This document shows positions 18,199-25,962 of a DNA stretch of 64,000 bases, piece by piece. The translations under genes and the position numbers were made by a program. The notes under the pieces are model-generated. The model made no database searches. It had not been told where the DNA came from and saw nothing but the letters and a program-made list of their open reading frames with translations. The DNA lies in NCBI GenBank assembly GCA_964444835.1, contig CAYUIT010000002.1:1-64000 (forward strand), given 5' to 3'. Source of the stretch: CADEED01 sp964444835 (GTDB taxonomy: Bacteria > Pseudomonadota > Gammaproteobacteria > Steroidobacterales > Steroidobacteraceae). Each line of letters starts with the position of its first letter. Position 1 is the stretch's first letter.

Positions 18199-18731
18199 CT
18201 GCGGCGCAGCGCCAAGAACCGACTGTTGCGCAGCAAACCGGCAGAAATCAGCGAGACGAGTACGCCAACCGGAAAGATTTCCAAGAACGTCATCGGCAGG
18301 CGATACAGAGGATTCGCGTACTGTTCGACGAACTTTTGCATGTCGGCCGTGAAGCGCGCCAGCGCCTCGCCCGACACGCCTTGCGCGCGCTGTTGCTCGA
18401 TCAACAGCTTGGCGTAGTCGCCGGCGAAATCCATGCCGGTCGCCGCGAGCGCCGCCTCCCACGCGACTACGTAGAACAGACTCGCCACGAAGCTGATGCC
18501 GAGCCCCAGACCCAACGCAGGCCAGAACCGGATGACGCCACCCAGCTCCACATCGCGGTGACGCTTGATGGCGATGAACACGGCCGTCAGTGCCACGAGC
18601 ATGGTGGCAAAACCCAATACGACGCCGTACGACGGTGGCGGCTGGCCATTCATCGCGACCGCCATCGCAAAGAGCGGCACTCCGACGATGACGCCCGCGA
18701 GCGAACCAAAAGCGACAATCTTCTTCAACAT
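18195..18731 (-). CDS. DUF4199 membrane protein
   Basis: A 178-residue protein with four hydrophobic helices (about 7-27, 39-57, 70-93 and 147-166), starting after AGGAATTGCC. The loop with a long polar stretch between helices 3 and 4 (GDYAKLLIEQQRAQG) and the overall plan match the DUF4199 family. The role is unknown. The gene just upstream encodes a membrane LuxR-type regulator, an arrangement I have seen with this family in related bacteria. Confidence 0.82.
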   Translation of the reverse strand: MLKKIVAFGSLAGVIVGVPLFAMAVAMNGQPPPSYGVVLGFATMLVALTAVFIAIKRHRDVELGGVIRFWPALGLGLGISFVASLFYVVAWEAALAATGMDFAGDYAKLLIEQQRAQGVSGEALARFTADMQKFVEQYANPLYRLPMTFLEIFPVGVLVSLISAGLLRNSRFLALRRS

Positions 18732-18848
18732 GGCAATTCCTTCAATTGAGTGGAGGGGGCGCTATTTCCCGCCACTCACGAGCCAAAAACAGTCGCCCGA
18801 AGGGGTGATTCGCCCCGATTCGTTGCTTTAGAGGAGCCCGCGGACCGC

Positions 18849-19343
18849 TCAACGGACGATGCCAAGCTCCCGTGCGCGGTTGATGGCGTCCGTGCGGCGC
18901 TTGGCGCCGAGCTTTTCGAACAGGCGGGCAACGTGCGTCTTGACCGTGTTGGGTGAGACATCCAGATCGGCGGCGATCTCCTTATTAGAGCGGCCGCGCG
19001 CCAACGCTTCGAGTACGGCAAGCTCACGAGCACTGATGCCAAGCGATTCAATCGCTTTCGGATTGCCGTCAAAGGGTTCGACCGGTGCCGACGCGCCGAG
19101 AACCCGCACGCCGATGTAAATGCCCAGCGCGAGAAAGCCGAGGGCGACGAGCAAGACGTATAGCTCCGCAGAACGCGACACCACCATGCGCCGATAGTCG
19201 AGCCACTCCAGCGCAAAGGCTCCCGCCGTCAACAAAACCCCATACAGGGCGATTCGCCGCCACATCTCGTCACTGCCTCCTGCTGAGAAAACTAGCATGC
19301 TGCCCAGTGCTTCGGCACCCGCGAATGCAGCGGCTGCGAGCAT
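18849..19343 (-). CDS. Membrane-anchored LuxR-type transcriptional regulator
   Basis: A 164-residue protein from ATG 19343 (a GTG at 19352 would add three residues). The N-terminal half has three hydrophobic helices. The C-terminal half (about residues 98-160) is a LuxR helix-turn-helix: ISARELAVLEALARGRSNKEIAADLDVSPNTVKTHVARLF (split here as LSxRE, NKEIA and NTVKTHV boxes). There is no receiver domain, so the signal must come through the membrane part. It lies upstream of the DUF4199 gene on the same strand with a 117-bp gap. Confidence 0.87.
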   Translation of the reverse strand: MLAAAAFAGAEALGSMLVFSAGGSDEMWRRIALYGVLLTAGAFALEWLDYRRMVVSRSAELYVLLVALGFLALGIYIGVRVLGASAPVEPFDGNPKAIESLGISARELAVLEALARGRSNKEIAADLDVSPNTVKTHVARLFEKLGAKRRTDAINRARELGIVR

Positions 19344-19426
19344 CACAAGCACTCATAGCCAGCGCCAGCGAGAGTGATTGGCAGCGGCGCTGACCTGAAG
19401 GTAGTTTCGGCGGCAGAAGGACTTCG

Positions 19427-20094
19427 ATGGAAGCATACGTTATGCCCGCTGTGACCCTGCCCTCGTTCCGCCGCGTCGTCACCGGCCACGACGCCGCCGG
19501 GCGCGCCATCATTCAATGGGACGCGCAGTTCCGCACTGAGCCCATCGCATCCGGTGATGCCGCATTCGCACTCGTGTGGACGACGCCGACCGTGCCTGTC
19601 GACAACAACGATCCCAGCGATGGGCGCGAGCGTGATGCCGGGCTGACGTTGAATTCAGGCTCGGTGATTCGCGTCGTCGACATGTTGCCAAACGGCGCGT
19701 CGCCGATGCACCGAACTAACAGCATCGACTACGGCATCGTGTTGTCGGGCGAAGTGGAACTCGANNNNNNNNNNNNNNNNNNNNNNNNNNNNNNNNNNNN
19801 NNNNNNNNNNNNNNNNNNNNNNNNNNNNNNNNNNNNNNNNNNNNNNNNNNNNNNNNNNNNNNNNACCGAACTAACAGCATCGACTACGGCATCGTGTTGT
19901 CGGGCGAAGTGGAACTCGAGCTCGACGACGGCGTCCGCACGACGATCGGCGCTGGCTCGATCATCGTGCAGCGGGGCACGATCCATCGCTGGCGCAACCC
20001 GAGCGCAACCGTACCCTGCCGCATCGTGTTTGTGTTGATCGAGGCTGCGCCGTATCAGGTCGCCGGCCGACCACTTGAGGAGCTCAAGCCATAG
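19427..20094 (+). CDS. Cupin-domain protein, interrupted by a scaffold gap
   Basis: The gene starts at ATG 19427 after AAGGAC and is cut by 100 Ns at 19765-19864. The 55 bases before the gap are repeated exactly after it (19865-19919). Removing one copy plus the Ns gives an uninterrupted 513-bp frame coding 170 residues. The merged protein has a cupin fold: a SIDYGIVLSGEVELELDDG strand pair, then GSIIVQRGTIHRWRNPS, with His in PMHRTN and GTIHRW as likely metal ligands. Related proteins are annotated as cupin dioxygenase-like or sugar-isomerase-like. The real gene is probably intact and the gap an assembly artefact. Confidence 0.85.
19710..19919. repeat. 55-bp direct duplicate flanking a 100-N scaffold gap
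   Basis: The sequence beginning accgaactaacagcatcg occupies 19710-19764 and again 19865-19919, with exactly 100 Ns between. Identical contig ends left on either side of an N spacer are typical of a scaffolder that did not merge overlapping contigs. Confidence 0.9.
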
Positions 20095-20112
20095 CGCTGG
20101 GCGCCGCAGCTG

Positions 20113-20421
20113 TCACGCACTGCGCTGCCAGTCGAGCACCGGCATTGCTTCGCGAAACTCGACCATGGCGAGATGTCGCTCGACCACGCCAATGAGCTGT
20201 GGCAGCGCGTCCGTCTCGACGGCGTGAACCGTGATGTCGAGAACGCCATCGGTAATCACCAACTCCGCGTGACCGTTGGTGCGGAACTGAATGCGACCGC
20301 GAGCGTCGCTCAATTCCACCGCCGTCTTGTGGGCGAAGTGTTTGCAAAGCCGATTCATCACGCGTTGGGGTGTGTCGGTCGGAATACGCGCGCGTGCTTG
20401 TAAGGTGTTCGGCGTGCTCAT
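20113..20421 (-). CDS. DUF2218 family protein
   Basis: A 102-residue protein: early RVMNRLCKHFAHK, then a GRIQF strand, and a terminal LPQLIGVVERHLAMVEFRE helix, which is the DUF2218 pattern. DUF2218 genes are often near siderophore or iron-uptake genes in other genomes, but none is present here. It is coupled by an ATGA overlap to the PadR regulator upstream and is probably controlled by it. Confidence 0.82.
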   Translation of the reverse strand: MSTPNTLQARARIPTDTPQRVMNRLCKHFAHKTAVELSDARGRIQFRTNGHAELVITDGVLDITVHAVETDALPQLIGVVERHLAMVEFREAMPVLDWQRSA

Positions 20422-21050
20422 GACGCACTCCCGGTGACTTCGCGCGTCGCGGTCGCGATTGCTGCGACGATCTTGGCAAGCTGGCGCTCGTCTACCGGAC
20501 CACTCGAGAGCGTGGCGCGGAGCGCGCGTTTCAAATCTTCCATCGCAGTACGCACCGCATCGATTTGCGCCGCCACTTGCGGCGAGCGCCCACCCGGCAT
20601 GCGTTGTTTCAACTGCTCGAGAGAGATTGCGTGCGCCTCGAGAAACGACCGCCCGGCCGACGTGATCTCGTGCAGCCGACGCTGCTCGCTATCGAGCGCC
20701 CCACGAATGTGGCCAAGGTCCTCGAGCATCGTGAGCGTCGGGTACACCACACCTGGGCTCGGTCGGTACATGCCGCCGGTGGCGTCTGCAATCAGCCGGA
20801 TCAAGTCGTAACCGTAGCGAGGTTGCTCGGCAATTAACGACAGCAGCACGAGCCGCAAATCGCCATGACCAAAAAAGCGCCCGCGCGGGCCACCCCCGCG
20901 ATGGCCGCGACCACCGCCGCGCCCGCCAGGTTCGCCATCGCCGCGCCCGCCTCGGCCGCCGCGGCGCCCGCGGTGCTCAGCCATCAATCGGAAGCCACGA
21001 CGGCCCGAAAAATCGCCGCGACGCTGCGGCATCAGAAAATCATTGAACAT
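20418..21050 (-). CDS. PadR-family transcriptional regulator with Gly/Arg-rich N-terminal tail
   Basis: A 210-residue regulator. Residues about 22-62 are a low-complexity Gly/Arg/His-rich tail. Residues about 65-135 form a PadR winged helix: LRLVLLSLIAEQPRYGYDLI, then PSPGVVYPTLTMLEDLGHI. The C-terminus is helical and dimer-forming. The tail may bind metal or nucleic acid, but this is a guess. It heads an operon with the DUF2218 gene (ATGA overlap), and AT-rich palindromes upstream look like its operators. Confidence 0.88.
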   Translation of the reverse strand: MFNDFLMPQRRGDFSGRRGFRLMAEHRGRRGGRGGRGDGEPGGRGGGRGHRGGGPRGRFFGHGDLRLVLLSLIAEQPRYGYDLIRLIADATGGMYRPSPGVVYPTLTMLEDLGHIRGALDSEQRRLHEITSAGRSFLEAHAISLEQLKQRMPGGRSPQVAAQIDAVRTAMEDLKRALRATLSSGPVDERQLAKIVAAIATATREVTGSAS

Positions 21051-21056
21051 GTTTGG

Positions 21057-21069
21057 ATATGTCTCATAT
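21057..21069. promoter_or_regulatory. Inverted repeat ATATG-TCT-CATAT upstream of padR
   Basis: A perfect 5-bp inverted repeat with 3-bp spacer, just ahead of the padR start, in a strikingly AT-rich stretch. PadR-like regulators bind AT-rich inverted repeats at their own promoters, so autoregulation is likely. Confidence 0.5.
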
Positions 21070-21087
21070 AACGTAGTAACGAATATT

Positions 21088-21099
21088 AAGATATATCTT
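21088..21099. promoter_or_regulatory. Perfect palindrome AAGATATATCTT upstream of padR
   Basis: A 12-bp perfect palindrome 38 bp or more upstream of the padR start, near the other inverted repeat. It could be a second operator or part of the promoter. Confidence 0.45.
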
Positions 21100-21144
21100 T
21101 TTTAACGACGGTGCAACTGGATTTTTGTGAGCCCGAACAGAGGT

Positions 21145-22092
21145 TTACGACTGCAAGGCGCGGCGAATCATCGTCTCGAGGTCGCCATCACTGCGGAAGC
21201 CCGCTGCGAGCGCCGTTGGGCACTCCATTGGCGGGTAATTGGCAAACTGCGCCTGCAGCTTGGCGTTGGGCTCGTAACGAACACGGCTCAGCACTTGCGG
21301 TCCGTGCATGCGCGCAATCGCTGCCACGACTTCACCGAGAGATGCATGCAACACAGGCAACATCCAAGTGCGGCGCACGAGTTCGGACGCGACGCGCATG
21401 CGCGCAGCGTGCAACAAGTTATCGATGCAGCAATGCACCGACATCCACCAGGACTTGCCCTCCGCCGCTACCGGGCAAACAAACTCACGACCCGCCGATA
21501 GCTCGCGCAGGATGTTGCTGAGAAATGCGGACAACTGTCCCGTCGGCGCCGGTGGCCGCGCGACGATACCGGGCAAACGCAATGCACGGCCGTCGATCCA
21601 TCCGCGTCGGCTGTAGTCGCCGATCAAGATTTCACCGATCCACTTCTGTGCGCCATAGCTCATCGACGGCTCGGGATAGGTATCCTCACTGATGACGGCG
21701 GGCATCGGCACACCGAACACGCCGATCGTGCTCGCAAACACCACGATGGGCGGTGCGTTCAGGCTGCGACACGCGTCGAGCAGCAAGCGCGTGCCATCGA
21801 GGTTGGCCTCGCGTCCCAGGTCGTAGTTAGCCTCCGTTGCGCCACCAGGCACGCTCGCCAAGTGGAAGACGACGTCAACGCCGCCTGCAAGCGCCTGCGC
21901 AAGCACCCGCGTATCGGTGATGCTGCCCTCAAACCAGCGGCAGAGTGGCGATACCGGTGCCGCCGCTGGGCGCTGCATGTCGAGCAGCATCAATTGCGTG
22001 ACGGGACTGCCAAGCGCCGCCGCATCGGCTAACAACCGAGCCGCGAGCTTTTGGCCGACGAACCCGCCCGCACCCGTCACTAACACCTTCAT
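21145..22092 (-). CDS. NAD-dependent epimerase/dehydratase family, D-erythronate dehydrogenase (DenD)-like
   Basis: A 315-residue extended short-chain dehydrogenase. It has VTGAGGFVGQKLAARLL for NAD binding, VVFHLASVPGG, and the catalytic SYGAQK (YxxxK). The SITDTRVL and SVPGGATEANYDLG segments resemble DenD, which oxidises D-erythronate at C2. It overlaps the upstream HisD-like dehydrogenase by ATGA, so the two act in one pathway, probably oxidation of a polyol or sugar acid. Confidence 0.8.
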   Translation of the reverse strand: MKVLVTGAGGFVGQKLAARLLADAAALGSPVTQLMLLDMQRPAAAPVSPLCRWFEGSITDTRVLAQALAGGVDVVFHLASVPGGATEANYDLGREANLDGTRLLLDACRSLNAPPIVVFASTIGVFGVPMPAVISEDTYPEPSMSYGAQKWIGEILIGDYSRRGWIDGRALRLPGIVARPPAPTGQLSAFLSNILRELSAGREFVCPVAAEGKSWWMSVHCCIDNLLHAARMRVASELVRRTWMLPVLHASLGEVVAAIARMHGPQVLSRVRYEPNAKLQAQFANYPPMECPTALAAGFRSDGDLETMIRRALQS

Positions 22093-23375
22093 GCAGCGGC
22101 TCGGCCGTAACGTCGCACCCGCAGGTCGGCTTGCTCCTTATGGCCCGCAAATCCTTCAAGCTCGCACAGCCGCGAGCAATACTCACCGATGAGCGCCGCA
22201 GCATCGTCTGTGAGCACGCGCTGGTAGGTGCAGGTCTTGATGAATTTACCGACCCACAAGCCACCCGTGTACCGTCCCGCCCGCATGGTCGGCAGCGTGT
22301 GGTTCGTGCCGATGACTTTATCGCCGAACGACACATTGGTCCGCGGCCCCAGGAACAAGGCCCCGTAGTTGGTCATGCGTTGCAGGAAGATCTCGGGATC
22401 GCGCGTCAGCACTTGCACGTGCTCGGACGCAATTCGGTCGGCTTCCGCAATCAGCTCATCGACGGTGTCGCAGAGAATGATCTCTCCGCAATTGTCCCAT
22501 GCAACGCGCGCGACATCGGCGGTGGGTAACCACGCCAGGAGCTTCTCGATCGCCTGCGGTGTTTCGCGTGCGAGCTTCTCGGAAGTGGTTAGTAGGATGG
22601 CCGGCGAACCGGGGCCATGCTCCGCTTGGCCGATCAAATCGACAGCGGCCATCTCGGCGTCGCAAGTGTCATCCGCAATGATCAAGGTTTCCGTGGGCCC
22701 GGCGAGCAAATCGATCCCGACGCGCCCAAACAACTGACGCTTCGCCTCCGCGACGAACGCATTGCCGGGCCCAACGATCATGTCGACGGGCGCGATACGC
22801 TCGGTGCCGAGCGCCATCGCAGCAACCGCTTGAACACCGCCGAGCGCATAGATTTCGTCGGCGCCGCCAAGATGCATCGCCGTAACGATCGCCGGGTGCG
22901 GCTGCCCGCCAAACGGTGGCGCGGTTGCGATCACGCGCTTTACGCCCGCTGCCTTTGCCGTGACGACGCTCATATGCGCGGAGGCCACCATGGGGTAGCG
23001 CCCGCCGGGCACGTAACAACCCACCGAATTCACCGGAATGTTGCGATGTCCGAGCACCACGCCCGGCAAAGTTTCGACTTCGACGTCTTTTAGCGCCGCG
23101 CGCTGCGCGAGTGCGAATCCTCGAATCTGCTGTTGCGCAAATTCAATGTCCGCGATCGTTTGCTTCGGCAACGCGGCCACACACGCTTCGATCTGCGCGT
23201 TCGAGAGGCGAAAGTCCTCGGGCGACCAGCGATCGAACCGCGCCGAGTAATCGCGGACCGCAGTTTCGCCGCGGTTGCCGATGTCAGCGAGGATGTCCTC
23301 CACGGTGCGCCGAACTTGCGCTTGTTGTTCAGCCGTCGCTTCGGCCGTGCGGCCGGATTTAACGCGTCGAATCAT
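22089..23375 (-). CDS. Histidinol dehydrogenase-family alcohol dehydrogenase (HpsN-like)
   Basis: A 428-residue zinc-dependent NAD dehydrogenase of the HisD fold (motifs CYVPGGRYPMVASAHM, VGPGNAFVAEAKRQLFG, AGPTETLIIAD, GQAEHGPGSPAILLT). No other his gene is present, and the neighbours are an epimerase, an SMP-30 protein and an SDR. A catabolic paralogue is therefore more likely than histidine synthesis. HpsN, which oxidises 2,3-dihydroxypropane-1-sulfonate to 3-sulfolactate, is one known relative. The substrate here is unproven. It sits 12 bp downstream of the SMP-30 gene. Confidence 0.82.
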   Translation of the reverse strand: MIRRVKSGRTAEATAEQQAQVRRTVEDILADIGNRGETAVRDYSARFDRWSPEDFRLSNAQIEACVAALPKQTIADIEFAQQQIRGFALAQRAALKDVEVETLPGVVLGHRNIPVNSVGCYVPGGRYPMVASAHMSVVTAKAAGVKRVIATAPPFGGQPHPAIVTAMHLGGADEIYALGGVQAVAAMALGTERIAPVDMIVGPGNAFVAEAKRQLFGRVGIDLLAGPTETLIIADDTCDAEMAAVDLIGQAEHGPGSPAILLTTSEKLARETPQAIEKLLAWLPTADVARVAWDNCGEIILCDTVDELIAEADRIASEHVQVLTRDPEIFLQRMTNYGALFLGPRTNVSFGDKVIGTNHTLPTMRAGRYTGGLWVGKFIKTCTYQRVLTDDAAALIGEYCSRLCELEGFAGHKEQADLRVRRYGRAAA

Positions 23376-23387
23376 GATGCAAAATCC

Positions 23388-24494
23388 TCAGGCGTAATTC
23401 TCAAACCAGTGTGTCATGGGCAGCCCGGGCACGGGCGAGCGGAAGTACGGGATCGTAGTCCCTTGCAGACTGCCGAGATAGACCGTGCGTAAATCGGCCC
23501 CCCCAAACGTGACGCTAGCCATCCACGGCGCGAGCGTTCCGCGACAGCGATTCATGATCTCGGGGGTGACCGTACCTGCGAAGAAATGGCGATCGAATTC
23601 AGCCACGCGCACGGGATCGCCATCGTCGAGCAGTGTGAGCACGTCGCCCTCGGGTGTCAGCGCGATGAGGCGATCGTGCAGTACGAGTGTAATCCACAAG
23701 TTACCGAAGGCATCGAATGCGAAGCCGTCGGGGATGCCGCCCAAGTCGTTAGGACCAAACACCTCACGGCCCGACAACGAACCATCGCGCGCGATGCGCA
23801 ACCGCGAGATATGCCGCGCGTTGCTCTCGACGACATAGAGCCACTCGCCCGAGGCATCTACGCGCACTTCGTTCGTGCCGACAAAGCCATCGGCCACGAT
23901 ACGAATTCCGCGCTCGTCGATCAGCGCGACGTAACCATCGGACGATTTCTCATTGACAGATCGGGTCCACGGTTCGAGCCGCGTGGTGACAGTGAGCCAC
24001 ACGCGACCCACCGAGTCGCGCAAGATGAAATTGGTTTTGCCAAGGGGTTGACCGTCGATCTCGGTGTAGATGGTCTTGGAACGCCCGTCGCGCGTCATGC
24101 GTTCGACGGCGTTGGTTCCAAAATTGGCAATCAGAAAGTCGCCATTGCGATCGAACGCGAGTCCGTTCGGGAGCGTGCCGCGCAGGATGTAGCGCTCTGG
24201 GCCCGCTACGGACGCGAATTGCGCACTCTGCTGTTGCGCGATCAATCGCTGCGAGCCATCGGCACCGATGCGCATGACGCCCCCGCGCGCATCTGCGCTC
24301 CAAAGCGTGCCATCCCGCTCGGCCAAGATGCATTCCGGTCGCTGCAACTCGCGTCCGATGAAACGAATCGACTGGCGATCGACAGTCCATCCTTGCAGCG
24401 GATTGCGGGCACGAACGCTGCTGCGATGCGCGGCGTCAGCGTACGGCGTTGGGCTTGCGCTCGTCACGGGCGCTCGGTCAGAAGGAATCGGCAT
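23388..24494 (-). CDS. SMP-30/gluconolactonase-like beta-propeller protein
   Basis: A 368-residue protein with beta-propeller features: PECILAERDGTLWSADARGGV, PNGLAFDRNGDFLIANFGTN, a VGTNEVRVDASGEWLYVVESN blade and GIPDGFAFDAFGNLW. These are the SMP-30/strictosidine-synthase-like repeats that bind a divalent metal through Glu, Asn and Asp. Members hydrolyse sugar or aldonic lactones. A lactonase following dehydrogenation fits the operon. There is no clear signal peptide at the chosen ATG. Confidence 0.82.
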   Translation of the reverse strand: MPIPSDRAPVTSASPTPYADAAHRSSVRARNPLQGWTVDRQSIRFIGRELQRPECILAERDGTLWSADARGGVMRIGADGSQRLIAQQQSAQFASVAGPERYILRGTLPNGLAFDRNGDFLIANFGTNAVERMTRDGRSKTIYTEIDGQPLGKTNFILRDSVGRVWLTVTTRLEPWTRSVNEKSSDGYVALIDERGIRIVADGFVGTNEVRVDASGEWLYVVESNARHISRLRIARDGSLSGREVFGPNDLGGIPDGFAFDAFGNLWITLVLHDRLIALTPEGDVLTLLDDGDPVRVAEFDRHFFAGTVTPEIMNRCRGTLAPWMASVTFGGADLRTVYLGSLQGTTIPYFRSPVPGLPMTHWFENYA

Positions 24495-24574
24495 GCATGG
24501 AATCTTACGAGCGCTCTTGGGCCGAGCGGAAACGATCGCTACTGATAGCGGCTATCACTCGCTCCGATAGCGGG

Positions 24575-25018
24575 CTAACCGCGGCGGCGGGCGTCTTCCG
24601 CCGCACCCCAGAGGTCGGGTTGCTGCACGAACTCGAGCAAATTCCCCGCGTTGTCGCGAATGAACACAGCAGAACCAAAGCTCGCGTTGACGAACAATGC
24701 AATCTCTACGCCGGTCGCTTCGAATTCTGCTTTGGCAGCCGACGCATCCGGCACGGCAAACGCCACGTGCTTGTTACCATGCGTGCGCACGTCGGTGTTC
24801 GGATGACGCCGCTCGTCGGGCAACGGCGCAGCACCGGGGACACAGAACAACTCGATCCGCAGCGCATCACGCTTCAACATCGCGACTTCTGCCGGGATCG
24901 CCGCAATGTGAAAACGTTGCTCGACCTCGAACCCCAAAATGCGCCGATACCAATCGATCGACGCATCCAGATTCGGCACGCTGATCGCCCCATGGTGATG
25001 CCGCAGTGCCGCTACCAT
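24575..25018 (-). CDS. VOC/glyoxalase-fold protein
   Basis: A 147-residue protein starting MVAALRHHHGAISVPNLDASI. The pattern HGAISVPNLD..IDWYRRILGF, then HVAFAVPDASAAKAEFEATG and FIRDNAGNLLEFVQQPD, is a single VOC unit pair with the usual His and Glu metal positions. A glyoxalase, epimerase or dioxygenase function cannot be chosen. Its start overlaps the SDR stop by 7 bp, so it belongs to the same operon. Confidence 0.8.
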   Translation of the reverse strand: MVAALRHHHGAISVPNLDASIDWYRRILGFEVEQRFHIAAIPAEVAMLKRDALRIELFCVPGAAPLPDERRHPNTDVRTHGNKHVAFAVPDASAAKAEFEATGVEIALFVNASFGSAVFIRDNAGNLLEFVQQPDLWGAAEDARRRG

Positions 25019-25788
25019 TTCGTCGCTCCACCATCGATCGCAAAGTCGGCGGCGGTCACCCAAGTGGACTCATCCGACGCGAGGTAGGTTGCGCACCATG
25101 CAATGTCCTCGGGCTGCCCGAGCCGTGGAATCATGTGCTTCGCCAGCGCGTTTTCCTTGAATCCCGGAACCTGATCGAGCGGCATACGCGTCGCAGGCGT
25201 CACCACCAAGCCCGGCGAAATGGTGTTAGCCCGAATGCCGTGCGGCGCGCCCTCCATCGCCAATTGCCGAGTCATCGCTAACACACCGCCTTTGCCAGCG
25301 CAGTGCGCGAGTGCGCCGGAGTGCTTGAGTGTCGTCCACGCATTCGCCGACGCTAAGTTGATGATCGAGCCGCCCTGAACCTTCAGATGCGGCCAGCTCG
25401 ATTGGCACATCAAGAACACGCTATCGAGCTCCGCCTCAAGTGTGCGTCGCCATTGGGTCGCGAAATCCATCTGCTCGATCCACTCGAACGCCGCCCATGC
25501 CGCCGCGTTCAGCAAAATGTCGAGGCGCCCCCAAGTGTCGATGGTTGTCGCGACGACGCGTTGCACGTCGGCAGGTTTCGTCAAATCAACGGGCTGGACA
25601 CTCTGCATCTGCAAGCCTTCGGCAATCGCGGCGCGCACCGTCGCTGCGGCCGCAGGCGCATCGAGATCGCAACCCATCACGCGAGCGCCGTGACGCGCAA
25701 ACATCAGCGCGCAACCCTGCCCGATGCCGCCCCCGATCCCGCTGACTAGCGCGACTTTGCCCGCGAGCCGCGTTCCGTGTGTCGTCAT
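25012..25788 (-). CDS. Short-chain dehydrogenase/reductase with catalytic Tyr replaced by His
   Basis: A 258-residue SDR starting MTTHGTRLAGKVALVSG, with a strong ribosome site (GGGAGGAG) upstream. It has GIGGGIGQGCA for NAD(P), a NAAA segment, SIINLASAN with the catalytic Ser, and a C-terminal AIDGGATKW. The usual YxxxK reads HCAGK: His162 in place of Tyr, with Lys166 kept (His codon at 25303-25305). One TAC-to-CAC change explains this. The protein may be inactive, or active through another residue. First gene of the operon. Confidence 0.85.
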   Translation of the reverse strand: MTTHGTRLAGKVALVSGIGGGIGQGCALMFARHGARVMGCDLDAPAAAATVRAAIAEGLQMQSVQPVDLTKPADVQRVVATTIDTWGRLDILLNAAAWAAFEWIEQMDFATQWRRTLEAELDSVFLMCQSSWPHLKVQGGSIINLASANAWTTLKHSGALAHCAGKGGVLAMTRQLAMEGAPHGIRANTISPGLVVTPATRMPLDQVPGFKENALAKHMIPRLGQPEDIAWCATYLASDESTWVTAADFAIDGGATKW

Positions 25789-25962
25789 GGAGCTCCTCCC
25801 CTCTCGATCACCGAGAGCTTCGATTGTCCTGGTTCCTAACGCGGCGTGCAGCATTCCGGATGATGGGATTCATCGTTCGACGCGATGCCTATGATCGTGC
25901 CAAGTAACTTGAATCTCGCTGCTGCGCCCCGCAAAGTGTCAGCCTTTCGAGAGGGGGACCGA

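Noticed and set aside
22089..23375. Histidinol dehydrogenase for histidine biosynthesis
   Set aside because: No other his gene is near and the neighbours are catabolic, so only the fold name is kept.
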